Positions 12,318-24,906 of a stretch of 64,000 nt of DNA are shown in pieces. The position numbers were made by a program, and so were the translations under genes. Below the pieces are notes generated by a model. The model saw only the letters and a program-made list of their open reading frames with translations. It did no database searches and was not told the origin of the DNA. Every line of letters begins with the position of its first letter. Positions within the stretch are counted from its first letter, which is position 1. The DNA is from Boswellia sacra (lineage: Eukaryota > Streptophyta > Magnoliopsida > Sapindales > Burseraceae), in assembly GCA_013180625.2 (NCBI GenBank), contig SNVD02001400.1:310001-374000 (forward strand), in the 5' to 3' direction.

Positions 12318-12617
12318 CCACATGTACCTATTGCTTTTTAAAAGCTTTACTTTAAGCAATGGATGATGTGTGTGTTGTAATCGTTTATAGATGTGTCTGT
12401 TGTAATTGTTTTGTTGGACATGTTAGTGGTTGATGTTGTTGCCTAATGACTTCAATAAATAACATTATTAATAAGTTGTTCTTGTACATCGGTTAGCTAT
12501 GGCATTGTAATGCAATTTCATTTCTCTTACATTATAATTTTATATAATATCAATAGAAATGGACAAGAGTGACATCTAAAACAGGACAAAGCATTGTGTA
12601 ATAGAGCAAATTCTAAA

Positions 12618-13571
12618 ATTTAGCACGACCAGGTCGTTCGTTAAATATGTTTTGTTGCAATAGAGTTAAATCAATTTTAATGCACGAGCAGGTCGTGTTC
12701 ATTGCATGACCCAGTCGTGAAATAGAGTGAAAGCTGTTTTATTCTAGCAATCTGCATTCTGCATATGAGCACGACCCGATCATGCAGAAAACCAGATTGC
12801 ATTAAGCAATCTGTATGTCAGCATTACCCGGTCATGTAGAAAACCAGATTGTATTAAGCAATCTACATTAAAACTGAAACTCGTCCTGAAATGATAAAGC
12901 ACCCAATATAAATATCAATGCAAGAGAGAGTTATAATTCTCCAGTGTAAAATATTTATAATGGCTTTGTACAAGAGACCATCATGTAGTAGAAATTCTGA
13001 ATACTTGAGCGGTTCGATTTAGTCCCAGGTTCTCATAAAATGACACTCTGTACAGATTGCTGCCCACCCAGGTCAAATTGGATTTTTTTCCCCTTTTACG
13101 AGCTCTACTACCAAAATTACTAAAAGGATCAAACATCACCAAAGTGAGAAATGGTGCGTGTTAGACTAATCTTTTCTTGATTATGCAACATTGCCATCTC
13201 TACCCCCGGTATACAACCATAGCATATATACACACTTCATAAGACAAACATGGCAATACCATTGTGGAGAAATAAAAAAGGAATATACAGTTGTTAAATA
13301 CAGCTGATAAATGCATTTACTAGAAGAGTGTGCTCAAACTGAGCACTGCGTTTGCCATTTGCAGTAACAGCAGTCCAACCATCAGGCCACATACGGTCAC
13401 GGTCGTATGTAAGCATTAAGCATAATCAAGAAAACTAGATTGCATTAAGCAATCTGCATTTCAGCACGATGCAATCTGGTTTTCTGCACGATCGGCAGAA
13501 AACCAGATTGCATAATGCAATCTGCATTTCAGCACGACCCGGTTGTGCAGAAAACCAGATTGCTTCACGAC
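12618..13571. repeat. dispersed palindromic modules (GCACGACC / GATTGCATTAAGCAATC)
   Basis: At least five copies of a module combining a near-palindrome of GCACGACCCGGTCGTGC type with CAGAAAACCAGATTGC and the hairpin GATTGCATTAAGCAATC. Copies are seen near 12618, 12683, 12769, 12819 and 13436-13571. One copy near 13470 is inverted relative to its neighbours. No protein is encoded here. Confidence 0.75.
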
Positions 13572-14150
13572 CCGGTCTCAATTTCTCGCAAAACATTTTC
13601 ATGATCCCTCAACACCCAATTAACAGCAGATCACATCTTCCTTGACATTGTCAATAACAAAGAGAAATCCAGTGCCGTTCAACAGAAAATACAACTTTTT
13701 ATGAATCTCCTCAACCAGCAAACTGGGAGGCATGCATGACTAGTTCATCCTGTTTCTTTGCAGGCACAAACACAACAGCAAGGACAATCAAATGTATCTG
13801 GAAGACAACTACTTGGCTTATCCAAAGCCCATGCTTACTTTTGAGTATAAATCCAGGTAGAAAGACAAATAAGATTTTTCTGACGTATAAGATAGACACA
13901 TGCCAAAGGAAAAGTAATGTGTAAGCACAAAATGAGCTTTACAAGTAGTCAGCTCCTCTGAGCTTTACATGGATACAAACTTTACATGGATACAAACGAC
14001 ATTAACATCACAACATCACCAAAGGTAATACTCTGTAATTACTCATTCCATCAAAATCAAATACATACATCGGAAAGAGTATTACCAAGTCTGAGAATAA
14101 TGTCATGGCTTCTAGAATGCGGCATTTCAACATGGTTTGGGAGCTCATTT

Positions 14151-17100
14151 TCACGATCTCATATCAAACATGTTTGTCGTCAACTCCTTCCTATAGTTTC
14201 GAGCATGGTCTGGATGACGTATAATTTCTACAGACTCACCAGTAACCAGGCAATTAAGATACATGATGACAAAAACTCCACAATCTTCGCTGCACGAGAA
14301 CAGAACATAGTGGTTAGTTGCAACTTCAAGAGTGGATATTACGATAAAAGAAACAAGTTTAGTTTTAAATGGGAGTAACCTTATTTGTTGTTACGGAACA
14401 CCTTCAACTCGAATGACCGACTATGGATCTGCACCAACACCATTGTTCCCATCAATGGCCTGTAGCAATGAAGGAATCATATGTGCATATGGCGACATGT
14501 GACTTTGAAATTCATCATCTGCGTATAGAGTGTGGTCCGAGTCATATACATCGATCTTGCTTTCTTTCATGTTAACATCTCCTAACACCCAATGAATTTG
14601 CCCAACGTTTATTTGAATAAAAACCTAAGAAATGGAAGAAATGCCAAAAGACAAGTCATGTGAGACACAAGCTACAACAAAACTAGATATTAAGTGGTCA
14701 TTCATCTTTGTTATACTCACCCTCTCCGCAGACAACCATGACATGCCTCCAAATTTGTTTTCACCTTTAGCATACTTGATGCATCTGTCATCATTCTCAG
14801 TCCAAAGTGGTTCTTGTTTTTCAAATAATGAGTATTTTGCAGCCAAGAGTTGCTGCACAGCACATAGGACAGTTCAGTGAATCAATCGAAACAATGAATC
14901 ATTATTTATTCCCAACCAATGCATTATGATTACATATGTACCTGAAAAAAATAATCCATTACAGCATATTGACCACTCTGATTTGTATATCTGTGCCGAA
15001 TGAACCAAAATGTGACATCTATATGATGTATTCATAAAAACAATTTAGTTGAAAGTAGCTTATAATTGACATGCACTAATATGTTGACTTCCATACATAC
15101 CGCGTCAGACAACCACTCTCTAGGTTTAACCATAGTTCTAAAGAACTTTTTGTCACCAAGCACTGGCCCGAGTTCAACACTACAAGACAAGTAATTTATG
15201 AGAACATACTTATGCTGCACGACACAAAAGAAATGGAAGGATGATCCCCACTTACAATTTTTCATCATCTTCTTTGTGACGCAGCCAAGTATTCAATTCT
15301 TTGAAGGTGTCCTTCTCATCCGGTTTGTGTTTCTTCAATGGGTTTGTGTAAGGAGGTCTACACGATTGTGCGCGTGTTGTTGGCCGCTTACGGAAGTATA
15401 CCTTCTGTTTGTCACTTATAACAGTGACATCTGGTAGGGACATGCATGTGTTGGCGGAAATCTCACATGGTACTTGTTCAGGACATGTGGATGTATCGGT
15501 ATTCTTCTCACGTTTGTGTTCAGAAACAATATTGACAAAGTCAACATTGTCAGTGGCAGTGTATTCAGCAGCCGGCTCCCCCACTGTATCTTTATTATGG
15601 CACTCTCTCGACGAAGTAGTGAAAAAGTCATCAAAAACCTGTAATCAATTATCAACACCATAACATGAGATGCTGAATTTTTTTTATAAATAACACAACA
15701 AATAAGAAAGTAAAAGTATTATTGACCGGAGAAGGAGAACTATATTGCTGTCTGGAATCTCCGTATCCAACTTGTATAAATGAAAGGATTTGATTAATCG
15801 AGGTCTCTATCCGATGAAGTCTTTTGGTGCTGTCATCCTCCCTTTTACGTTTTGGGGCCCGAAGATAGCCTATCTCACCCTCTAAGTGGACGATCTTCTC
15901 ATTCTATAAAACAATCAAGACGAGAGTGAAATTTGAATGTTTTGTGCAATAGTAAAATAATAACGTTAAAAAGCAAATTAGGGAATGGAAAATATTACCA
16001 TGCGATCCAATCGTTCTTCAATACTTGAATACATGTCTGGCCCACGATGATCGATATCCCCTACAGGAGGTGAAGCGGTAGGTGTTTTGTCATTTTCTTC
16101 ATGGGGCGACATGGCTCTATCTTCTGCCGTATGCTCATCTTTTGGCCCCTCATATGAATCGTGTGTAAACCTCGTTTTTGTAATCTTTAGTTTTCCACAA
16201 TGCAAAAATATTAAAGTGTATGAGGTGGGGGACTCACCTGGTTATGCGGGAGAATGACTTTTGGATTCAATCTATGAAATGTACGTAAATGAAAAGGTTA
16301 TCAAATGTAATATACATCTTACTAAAAATACAAACATACTTATTCCGTTAGTCCATACTTGAGTTTGACAGAAAATGATGTCTTGCACGTCCTTGTTGGT
16401 GTGGTAACTTCTTGTAATCCATCTAAGAATGAAAGCACCCTTTTTTTCCAACTTAATTGCCAGTCTAGGATTACATTGGTCAAATGTCTCATAGACCCAC
16501 ACCTATTACACAGAAAGAAGATATTATTAGGCTCTAAGATATTAAACAACGGACAACAAAAGGGAATACAATACCACCCATTTACCTGAAATGCATACGG
16601 GAAACCATGCAAGTTATAATGCTCTTTGTATGTGCTCTTCTTCAATTTCTTGAGATTCCACTTGCTATGTCGATCCTGAATGTTCTTCCTCATGCTGTTT
16701 AATATCATGTCAAAGCATTTTCGGCTCCAAGGATATGCACTAAACGCATCAATATCATCAAGCAAATGAATATGGTCTCTCCTAATTTTAGTTGTTGGTT
16801 CTTTACCCAACAATGCACACTCCAAGAAATACAACATTGCCAATTTTACTCTAAGCATGTCATCATTATCTGGGCTTTGTTTGAATGCCGCTTGTAATTC
16901 TCCATGGTCGAACCTAACTCTTCCACCAAGTAGACCATGACACAAGCTCTGCTCTTTGGGGACTATCTTTCGTGGATCACAATAGGGAAAATTTCCAAAC
17001 CGTAACCCCGTAATCGATGCAAAATTTCTCCACGAAAATATAACCTTCTTTCTATTGACAAGAAAGGTCATACCCTCATCGTCACTATCCACTTCCCGCA

Positions 17101-17558
17101 AAAGCATGTTGTGGCAAATGCACGATGAAAATTGTATTTGTTGCATGTCCACAAAATGGCCGAAGCATGAATCTTTAAACAACTTCATCTGAGTCTTCGA
17201 AAGAGTTTCCTGAATCAAAGTTAAAACCTCATTGATCTTTGACCTACAGGTTATCTTCGCAGGAAAAAAATCAATGTCCTTGAATTTGGCCTGCAAGCAT
17301 GATACCATTTTAATATTTAGTACTGTAATAAGATTAAAGGAACTATTTTTAAGTATTTTCAAAATAGAGGGTGTTCCAACCTACCTCATCAACATTCATT
17401 TCTTCGTGTGGCCTTTCATCGTCTAATTTTATCCTTTCTTTTTCTGTCTTTCGCTTCTCAATTGATAACATCCTTTCTTTCGCTTTCTTCGTTCCCCTCG
17501 CAGTTACTTTGTATTTCCTTGTTTTACCATCTTTGAAAAAACCCTTCACATGTAACAA
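14151..17558 (-). pseudogene. MULE-borne DUF1985 / Ulp1-like SUMO protease (peptidase C48)
   Basis: A multi-exon minus-strand gene of the kind carried by plant Ulp1-MULEs. The 5' part (17558-17380) is lysine-rich. The exon at about 17303-16589 encodes a DUF1985-type domain (CFGHFVDM, MLLREVDSDDEG, FLVNRKKVIFSWRNFASITG). The next exon (16502 downward) has VWVYETFDQ, typical of the linker. Acidic exons at 16200-15250 lead to the protease: WLSDA (~15110), FWFIRHRYTNQSGQYAV (~15000), the catalytic His in HWVLG (codon 14592-14594), Asp in VYDSD (14541-14543) and Cys in EDCGVF (14280-14282). In-frame stops TAG at 14421-14423 and TAA at 14391-14393 fall between Asp and Cys, so the protease is broken although the triad codons survive. 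Some exon joins are unresolved and the true start was not found. Confidence 0.75.
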
Positions 17559-18123
17559 TGTAAATCAACAATCTCAACCAGCAAAGTATGATGCTTTTTT
17601 TTTTAAATAAATGCTCATTTAATAATTAATTAGACTATTATAATTTACCATGAAATAAAGTATCATTTATTGCTTCCTATACAATCAGCAGATAACAGTT
17701 ATTAGGGAACACTCTATCCAGATTGTTCACATTTTAAGTAATGCTCAACTATCTTTATTTGAAAATAACTGCCAACAAAGTCTTCCATGTCAGGTCTATA
17801 AACCACTTTCATATCCAACTATTAATCCAACTGAAACTAAGATCATTGCAGCAAAAGTTCTTTTAGACAAAGGTATCACCAAAATGAGAAAAGAAAAACT
17901 GCATATACAAGTACAAATATGAATCAGAAATGAAGAGCAAAGCTGGTGAATCAATTCAGTTTATAAGCAGAAAAATTTATGCTAGATTTGCTATTCTGAA
18001 TCTCTCGATTTTAAGATTTCTATGAAATTTAAGCCTCTTGGAATTTTTTTTTTAAGAATTGATGCAGTAGTTTTTTTTTTTCCTTTTCATTTTTTAACTT
18101 TTGGAGGATATTGGTTGCTGCAG

Positions 18124-19771
18124 CTGGAGAGAGCTATGCGTGAGATTCGTTTAGAAAATGCAGAGATCAAATTTACAGCAGATTGAAAGTTGACTGAAGC
18201 AAATGCATTGGTTGCCAGCATTGAAGAGAAATCTTTGGAGATAGAGGCAAAGTTGCGTGCGTCGGATGCCAAGCTAGCTGAGGTGAGTAGAAAAAGTTCA
18301 GAGATTGAACGGAAGTCACAAGAGTTGGAGTCCCAAGAAAGTGCCATTCGAAAGGAACGTTTATCCTTCACTGCTGAGTATGCTTATGTCTCTCTACCAT
18401 TACTCACTTTTTATTTCTAATCTATAAGGTCTTTCCAGTTTCTACTTGAGGACATACCTAAAATTTCATTCTGCATTCTAATTTTTTAAGTTGCTTCCAT
18501 TTCCTAGGTGAGAAATGCAAGAGAGTACTTTGTCTAAGAAGAGGGAGGACTTGTTAGAATGGGAAAGAAAGTTACAAGAGGGAGAAGAGAGGCTAGCCCA
18601 AAGTCAAAGAATTATTAACCAAAGGGAGGAAAAGGCAAATGAGAAAGATGCAATCTTTAAGCAGAAAGAAAACGACCTTGAAGTGGCACAAAAGAACATT
18701 GATGCAACTAGCTTGACTCTGAAGATGAAAGATGATGATATAAACATCAGGCTAGTAAATCTAAATATAAAGGAGAATGCAAGTACTTTTCTGTGCAATT
18801 TTTGTGGCGTAATGTTAAATTTAAATATGAAACTGTGTTTAGATTATGGCTTTTTCATATGTATGCAGGAATATGATGCATTGCGTAAGAATTTAGAGAA
18901 AAAAGAAGAGGAGCTACATGTGTTGGAGGAGAAGCTTACAGCTCGTGAAAAGGTAAGATTGTAATTGGTTTCTCTGATGGTAACAATATGCTTTGAGAAA
19001 AAGTGCTTGGTAGAAGTATACTTTTACTCAAATGTTTTGTTCTATCAAAAATTGAAAGGAAAGAAGAGACCTGTTCTGTGTTGTTTGGTGAGGTCAAATT
19101 TAACATTTCATATGCTACCTTCAATCGGTGTCTGTTTGGCTTTACATCAACTATGTTAGAATTAATTTGTTATTTAACAATGAGTATGACATATCTCCAC
19201 AAACTTAACTCATTCTCTCTCCCATTAGTTTGGTGGCGGGGTTTGTGGGTGGAGAGTGCAGAGGATAGTTTCAGCTTGTGTTTTAAATTTAATTTTTCTT
19301 TTTCCTTTTCTTTGTTGTTTCCCTTTCACAAAGCGTATTTCTTCTTCTGTTTGCCCTGTTTTAGAAGTAGAATTCATTGTGCTAGTCTAAAAAGTTTGCG
19401 TGCTAGAACCATAACCATGTGCTAGCCATTTTAATCAAACCTCACAGCAAAATAAGATTGGGAATACATTAGTAATCTGCTTTTTCATCTGATTTCCCTT
19501 TGGGATTAGTTTCTGTTATGAAAAACATGGATTTGACTCATTTTTTAAATTGTTTTATGGAATATGACAGCTTGAAGTTGAGAAATTGCTGGAGGAACAT
19601 AAAGCAAATCTAGATGCAAAGAAGCGTGAATTTGATTTAGAGATTGATCAAAAGAGGAAATCAGTTGATGATGATCTTAAAAGCAAGGTAATTGAAGTGG
19701 AAAAGAAGGAAATTGAAATCAATCATAAGGAGGAGAAAATTTCCAAAAGAGAGCAGGCATTGGATAAGAAA
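18124..19771 (+). pseudogene. captured CRWN/NMCP nuclear-lamina-like gene fragment
   Basis: Four exons (18124-18377, 18508-18778, 18869-18952, 19571-19771; ~270 codons) join in phase and encode an uninterrupted heptad coiled coil. Its motifs, such as [18 protein letters not shown] and HKEEKISKREQALDKK, are those of plant CROWDED NUCLEI / nuclear matrix constituent proteins, which form the lamina-like meshwork under the nuclear envelope. The homology stops abruptly at 19771 inside an exon. The fragment lacks the start, tail and nuclear signals of a ~1,100-residue protein. Two stops, TGA 18184-18186 and TGA 18509-18511, replace expected Ser and Arg codons, and the second intron donor is GC (18779). 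Introns are kept, so it was copied as DNA, as in Pack-MULEs. It runs divergently from the Ulp1 pseudogene. Confidence 0.85.
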
Positions 19772-20736
19772 TTTTTTATTGACAACTTGATCGACGACCA
19801 AGCCTAGCCGATAAAAAGTACAGAAATGTGCATGCACAAAGCCATTAAAACTGAGACAAAAACTTCAATCAGAAACCATACACAACACAACACGTGATAA
19901 GCAATAAAATGCAAATACATACATAAAACACTTATATGATCATCAAACAATACACAAACAAAAAACCCAAATTTTTTTCTAATTTCTTCCCAAAACATGC
20001 CTGACACAAGCCACAACCTTCACAATGTAATCAAATTTCAAAATTCTACCACCAACCCACATCAATAAACTGCATTTCCAACAAATCCACAAGCCGCTTA
20101 ATGACTCCAAGTACACATTGAACACAAACAACTTACCCAAAACAGCTCGTAGGTGTTCGATTTTGTCGAGGGAGGGAACAGTCCCAGTCTGCGACCAGAG
20201 CGGTGGAGCGAGGCCACAGGCGCGACCACAGCGGCGGCACGACCTTACAACTAAGCGAAGCAAGGCCCCCGTTGCGACCAACAAGCTACGCAATCGACAG
20301 CACCCGGTAGCACGACGGCACGAATAGTGGATGACTAAGATCACAGGCGCGACGAGCAAGCGACCACAGCGGCGGGAGGAGGTGGGCACGGCAGCGGAAC
20401 GACGCAGCAGGCGCGACCGGCAAGCAACCAACGAAGCGGCACACGAGGGAATCACAGCGGAGCGATGATAGCAGCACGACTAGTCCAGTGAGGGCAGCGT
20501 TGGAGCCTATCAGCAACGGCGGATCAAGGGTCGTGGGTTGTGTTCTTTGCACAAGTGACCGGATTGATTAGGGTTTATGGGATTTGGGTTCTGTTGTCTT
20601 TTTTTAATTTGTCGAGGATATTTTTATCTTTTTATATGTTACAAGGGGTCAACAATAGTTAAAATAGCAAAAGGGGTCATATAGAGACAATAGATTTTAG
20701 AGGGGGTCATTTGATGAAAATCGATGAAAATCGGGC
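19772..20736. other. right subterminal region of the inner MULE
   Basis: The first 330 bp are AT-rich. From 20150 to 20480 the sequence turns strongly GC-rich and consists of degenerate GCGACCACAGCGGCGG-like units. Open frames here (19979-20455, 20118-20327, 20286-20552) are by-products of that composition. 20610-20736 is the right terminal inverted repeat. Confidence 0.55.
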
Positions 20737-20745
20737 TTCTCGCAG

Positions 20746-21185
20746 TTCAACTCATATTACCACCACCAAGCACAAATAGCCCCACACACTAGGAATGCCT
20801 CGAAGACCCAAATTAAAGAGATGAAATTAATCTCCTCCAACCTTCTCCCTCTTCTCTAATCTTTTCACCGAGTTTCAGTTCTCACCCATCACATACCATC
20901 GTTGGATTCATGAGTTATTGATGGTGGTTGATAGGTTATGGGTTTGACATCTTTGGTGGTTTTGCTAGAACTTTGTGATTTAGATTTAGGTTTCGTGTGG
21001 GTTTTTGAAATTGTGGCCAAATTTTCATGTGGCTTTGTGGTTTCTTATTGGTGTTTATGGACGTAGTGGCATGTCTTGGGTGGCGTAATGGTGCTGGTGC
21101 TATGGCAGTTGTATTTCTGCTGCTTGTGTCCGTGTGATGGTGAATGCCGAATTGGCAGTGGTTGTGTGTTGTGTTTAAGGGTTTG
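20746..21185. other. interior of the outer MULE-like element
   Basis: Non-coding, G- and T-rich on the plus strand. It continues seamlessly from 11408 if the inner MULE is removed. The last five bases, GTTTG, are the left target duplication of the LTR insertion. Confidence 0.5.
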
Positions 21186-24100
21186 TGACATGACTCACCC
21201 CCAGCTACACGGGTAAATCGTGCCTAAAACTGTTCACTAAGAGAACGGTCTTTAATTAACTATTTTTTCACACTTTTTGCTCTATCGCTTTGATAAAGCT
21301 ATTCATAAAAAAATTATTTCTAATTCAGGTCTTTTATGTAAAATACTAAAAAAAATCCTCCGAAAATTTTAATGAAAAACCGGCAGAGTTTCCCTTATAA
21401 TTTGAAGAAAACCCCCTGCAAAAACACACGTTTATACACTTCTAAACTATTCCTCATCCCAACTTCTTTTAGGACTTTCGTCCTTATCAACCACAACATA
21501 CTAAAAGATAAATAAGTCATATTCAACATACTTAATATTTAAAAGCTTATACAATACATAAAAAAAATGAAATACTTTCAATGCATGAAAAATTATTATA
21601 CATCGTGTAGCCTTCCCTAGCATCAGAGACAGCTTAGCACCAAACCTGTAGCACCTGGTTGAGAAAAAGAATAGGAAAAGAGTAAGCTAAAGGCTCAGTG
21701 AGTGGACAAATTTTATTACATAAAATATTTTTTTTTTATTTCATACAACTCATTTCTTGAATAAAACTTCATGTTCTAAAATCTCATTTTTCTTAAAACA
21801 AAATACAATGTATAATTACTTTTAAAAGGGAATCAGTATACTCTTCTTTCCAAAATAACGTACAAACGACTATTTCTTCTCAACTTTCTTTATAAACTTC
21901 ATTCTTATAATACAACTATAAAAAATTTATTAACCCTCTGTAAAGAAAATACTTTATATAATTCTTCAACTTACTTACCTAAATAACTTAATATTCTTAA
22001 ACTATATAAGCAAATCAGTTGCGTACCTTTACTTTGAATCACCCTTAGTTAGTCTCGTATACACTACAAAATATATCACTATATCTCTTTCTTTTCTAAA
22101 AAAAATGTATAAACAGATGCCAAAAGAAATAAAATAACATAGAACTTTTAAATAACATTCCTCTCATCATATACTCAATCACTTGCTAAATTTATTCTAA
22201 TCATAAATTGCATGACTATGACTATTTCATAATAAAATCATATAATACATTTCTAACTAGAAAACTCGTATCATATTTATACTTAAGAAAAATCTATCGT
22301 ACTTGTCAAAATATCATCAAATCTCTCATAGAAGTTTCAAAATAAATAACTTTTGATTAAAAATTTTCAAATAAAATTGCTTGATTCTATACTCTTTAAA
22401 AACAGTGAAAAGGATACATTTTTTCTCAATCTTGTAAAATAAAACTCGTGATGATATGCTAAAATCATCGCTTTAATTATTTACTATACAAAACATACTT
22501 TCCTTAAAAATCTTCTTTCAAAAGAAACTTTTGTGAATCATGCTTCTTTCTCAACTAACTTATATAAACATATTCAAAAAAAACTCTTTTCATTATACTA
22601 AATAAGTACCCCTGAAACTGTCTGATCTTGCCTGGCGAGATCTAACATCGCACATGCAGAGCTATCTGAATTTTCTCATACCTGGTGAGATCTACATCAC
22701 GCAGGCAGAGCTATCTGTACCTGGCGAGATCTAACATCGCACAGGCTTACTATCTAAATCTCCTCATACCTGGTGAGATCTACATCACGCAGGCAGAGCT
22801 ATCTGTACCTGGCGAGATCTAACATCGCACAGGCCTGCTATCTGAATCTCCTCATACCTGGTGAGATCTACATCACGCAGGCAGAGCTATCTGTACCTGG
22901 CGAGATCTAACATCGCACAGGCCTACTATCTGATCATACGCATATGTAGAACTGCCCCCAAAGGGCTAAAGCGCCCAGATCACACGGCCCAAAGCCTCTA
23001 TGTGTGTCTAAACAGGCCCCAAAGGCTTCTATCTGTATAACTTTCTGTCTGAAATATGCCATCTCACTGTCTAAGAGAGCTGGGTACTAGCTTAGTATAA
23101 TATAATTAAACTTTCTTATTTTTACTAAAATTGATTTCTTTTCGAATTATGCTTCATATGCTAAATCATTGCTTCTCAAGCAGATTTATCAAAATCTGTA
23201 AAACTTATGTAAGCTGAAACTGATACTATCCGAAGCCTTGAAAATCCATGATAAATATTTAAAAGAATAATTACAAATATTTTAAGAAATCATCAAAATC
23301 AAATTACTATAAAAAAAATTATCGTAATTATTATGCTCTTACACTCTCTATAAAATGGTAGAATATGCATCTATAATAATATAGAAAACAATTCATATAT
23401 ATAAATTATGAATCTTTCTTTAAAACGGTTATATCTTTGTTCAAAACTAACTTTGAAACTAAAATTTATGTCTGTAACTATTTTGAAAACTAATTTTGAA
23501 ACATCTTAATAATTGAAACAAGTATAATAAATGGGTCTATTTACCCTAAAAAAAAATACAAAAGAAACTAACTTGAATTCTTCTAAATTCGCTAAAATTC
23601 TCAGAATTCTATAAAATGCTAAATAGACATCACTAAGTAAACATAAAACATATTTCTAATTATCCAGAAAAATAAATCTTCTACTCTTTCTAAGACTTTC
23701 TAAAATATTCATAAAATAAAATACTTTTCATCTCACTATAAACCATAGTTTATATTTTTATCTCAAAATCTCATACTTTCCATATAACATACTATATAAC
23801 ATCCTTTCATAAAATTATACTTCAAAATTTAACTAATTTCCTAAGTATTTCAATTCAAATTTTCAAAGATTTCTAAATTCTTAAATATCATGCATTAACT
23901 TCTAAATTCTTAAATATCATGCATTAACTGAAATCTTTTTGATTATCCTAAAATTTTCAGGATTCTGCATTCAGGTCCCTACAAATTCTAGAACAGTTTT
24001 CTAAATTTACAATTCACCCCCTACTGCTATGCAGTTTTGAAATTTGGCATTTCCACCCCTACAGAATTAAATTCTAATTTTCTAAACTTTTTCTTTTTAA

Positions 24101-24901
24101 TTTGCAATTAATCTAAATATAAAATCACTCATCATTTTGTAAATAAAAAAAAAACATTATTTCTTCAACATGTGTATGTATTTAAAAAAAATAACTAAAT
24201 ACTTCAATTTACTATTCCAATTCATATAATTATAAATGTCTCCTTTCCAATCATAAAAAAAACTTTCTACTTTCTATTATCATTTAACATACATTCATTC
24301 TACATCTGTCACTTTAAATTTATTTTTCTATTGTACTCAAACTTTTCAAGACTAAACTTACTATATATATATAAAAATTCTTTTGATGGCCGAAAAGCAT
24401 ACCGGGAATGTCGCCGGAATATTGTCGCCGGTGAGTGAATAGTGACCGAATTTCATTTCTCTCCGATTTATAAAATTCGTATATCAACATGTAAGAAAAA
24501 TGGTATGGTTAGAAAGAGCATGGAACAAGCTTTAATTTAATGTAAAAATTTATCGGTAACTCATCGGATTTTGACCGAAAAATGCATAGGAAGCCGTCGG
24601 CTTCCATGCTTCGATCCGAAAAAACGGTGAATAACCCAAGGATAATACATATATGGATGGAAAGAGGACATTACAAGCTTCAAAACGACATATTATAGGG
24701 TCGGAGACTCGCCGAAAATTGATCAAAATCGGCGGTCAAAGTCGACGATGAACAGTGACCGGCCTCCCCCTCCTCTCTCTCTCCCGATTCTGTCTCCCCC
24801 CTCCTCTTCATTTTTTTAATTAATTAATTAATTAATTAATTAATTAATTATTATTTTCTTGGGCTGGGTTGGGCCTTCTTCACAGCCCAATAGACATTAC
24901 A
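21186..24901. mobile_element. 3.7-kb long LTR (solo LTR or LARD-like element)
   Basis: Begins TGACATGACTCACCCCC and ends AGACATTACA, flanked by an exact 5-bp target duplication GTTTG at 21181-21185 and 24902-24906. TG...CA ends with a 5-bp duplication define an LTR-type insertion. There is no gag or pol reading frame and no second copy inside, so it is best read as one very long solo LTR, as in large Ty3/gypsy families. It is very AT-rich, with an 88-bp tandem array (22631-22928) and a (TTAA)n-like tract near 24815-24852. The segment from 24380 to 24780 has repeated GCCGGAAT/GACCG motifs. Confidence 0.75.
22631..22928. repeat. 88-bp tandem array inside the LTR
   Basis: CCTGGCGAGATCTAACATCG recurs at 22631, 22720, 22808 and 22896. 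The related CCTGGTGAGATCTACATCA recurs at 22681, 22769 and 22857. The period is 88-89 bp, and each unit is itself two diverged half-units of ~50 and ~38 bp. Confidence 0.95.
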
Positions 24902-24906
24902 GTTTG

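Larger units (their letters stand above)
11418..20736. mobile_element. inner 9.3-kb MULE with Ulp1 gene and captured CRWN exons
   Basis: The left end starts GGGTTATTTTT and the right end, read in reverse, starts GCCCGATTTTC. Both continue with AAT(A/G)ACCCC, a run of ACCCCTTTTG blocks and A/T-rich sequence for ~110 bp, forming imperfect terminal inverted repeats. The flanks CTCTCGCAG (11409-11417) and TTCTCGCAG (20737-20745) match at 8 of 9 positions, a MULE-sized target duplication. Cargo from left to right: a deleted mudrA remnant, palindromic repeat modules, a minus-strand DUF1985/Ulp1 pseudogene, a plus-strand CRWN gene fragment, and a GC-rich subterminal block. It sits inside the older outer element. 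Confidence 0.8.

Noticed and set aside
12013..12321. 102-codon minus-strand frame
   Set aside because: Antisense to the transposase remnant; the plus strand has the zinc knuckle.
19979..20552. Arg/Cys-rich frames
   Set aside because: Product of GC-rich degenerate repeats; frames open on both strands and no domain.
22631..22928. Possible CRISPR-like array
   Set aside because: Units are contiguous 88-bp tandem repeats without unique spacers, inside a plant LTR.
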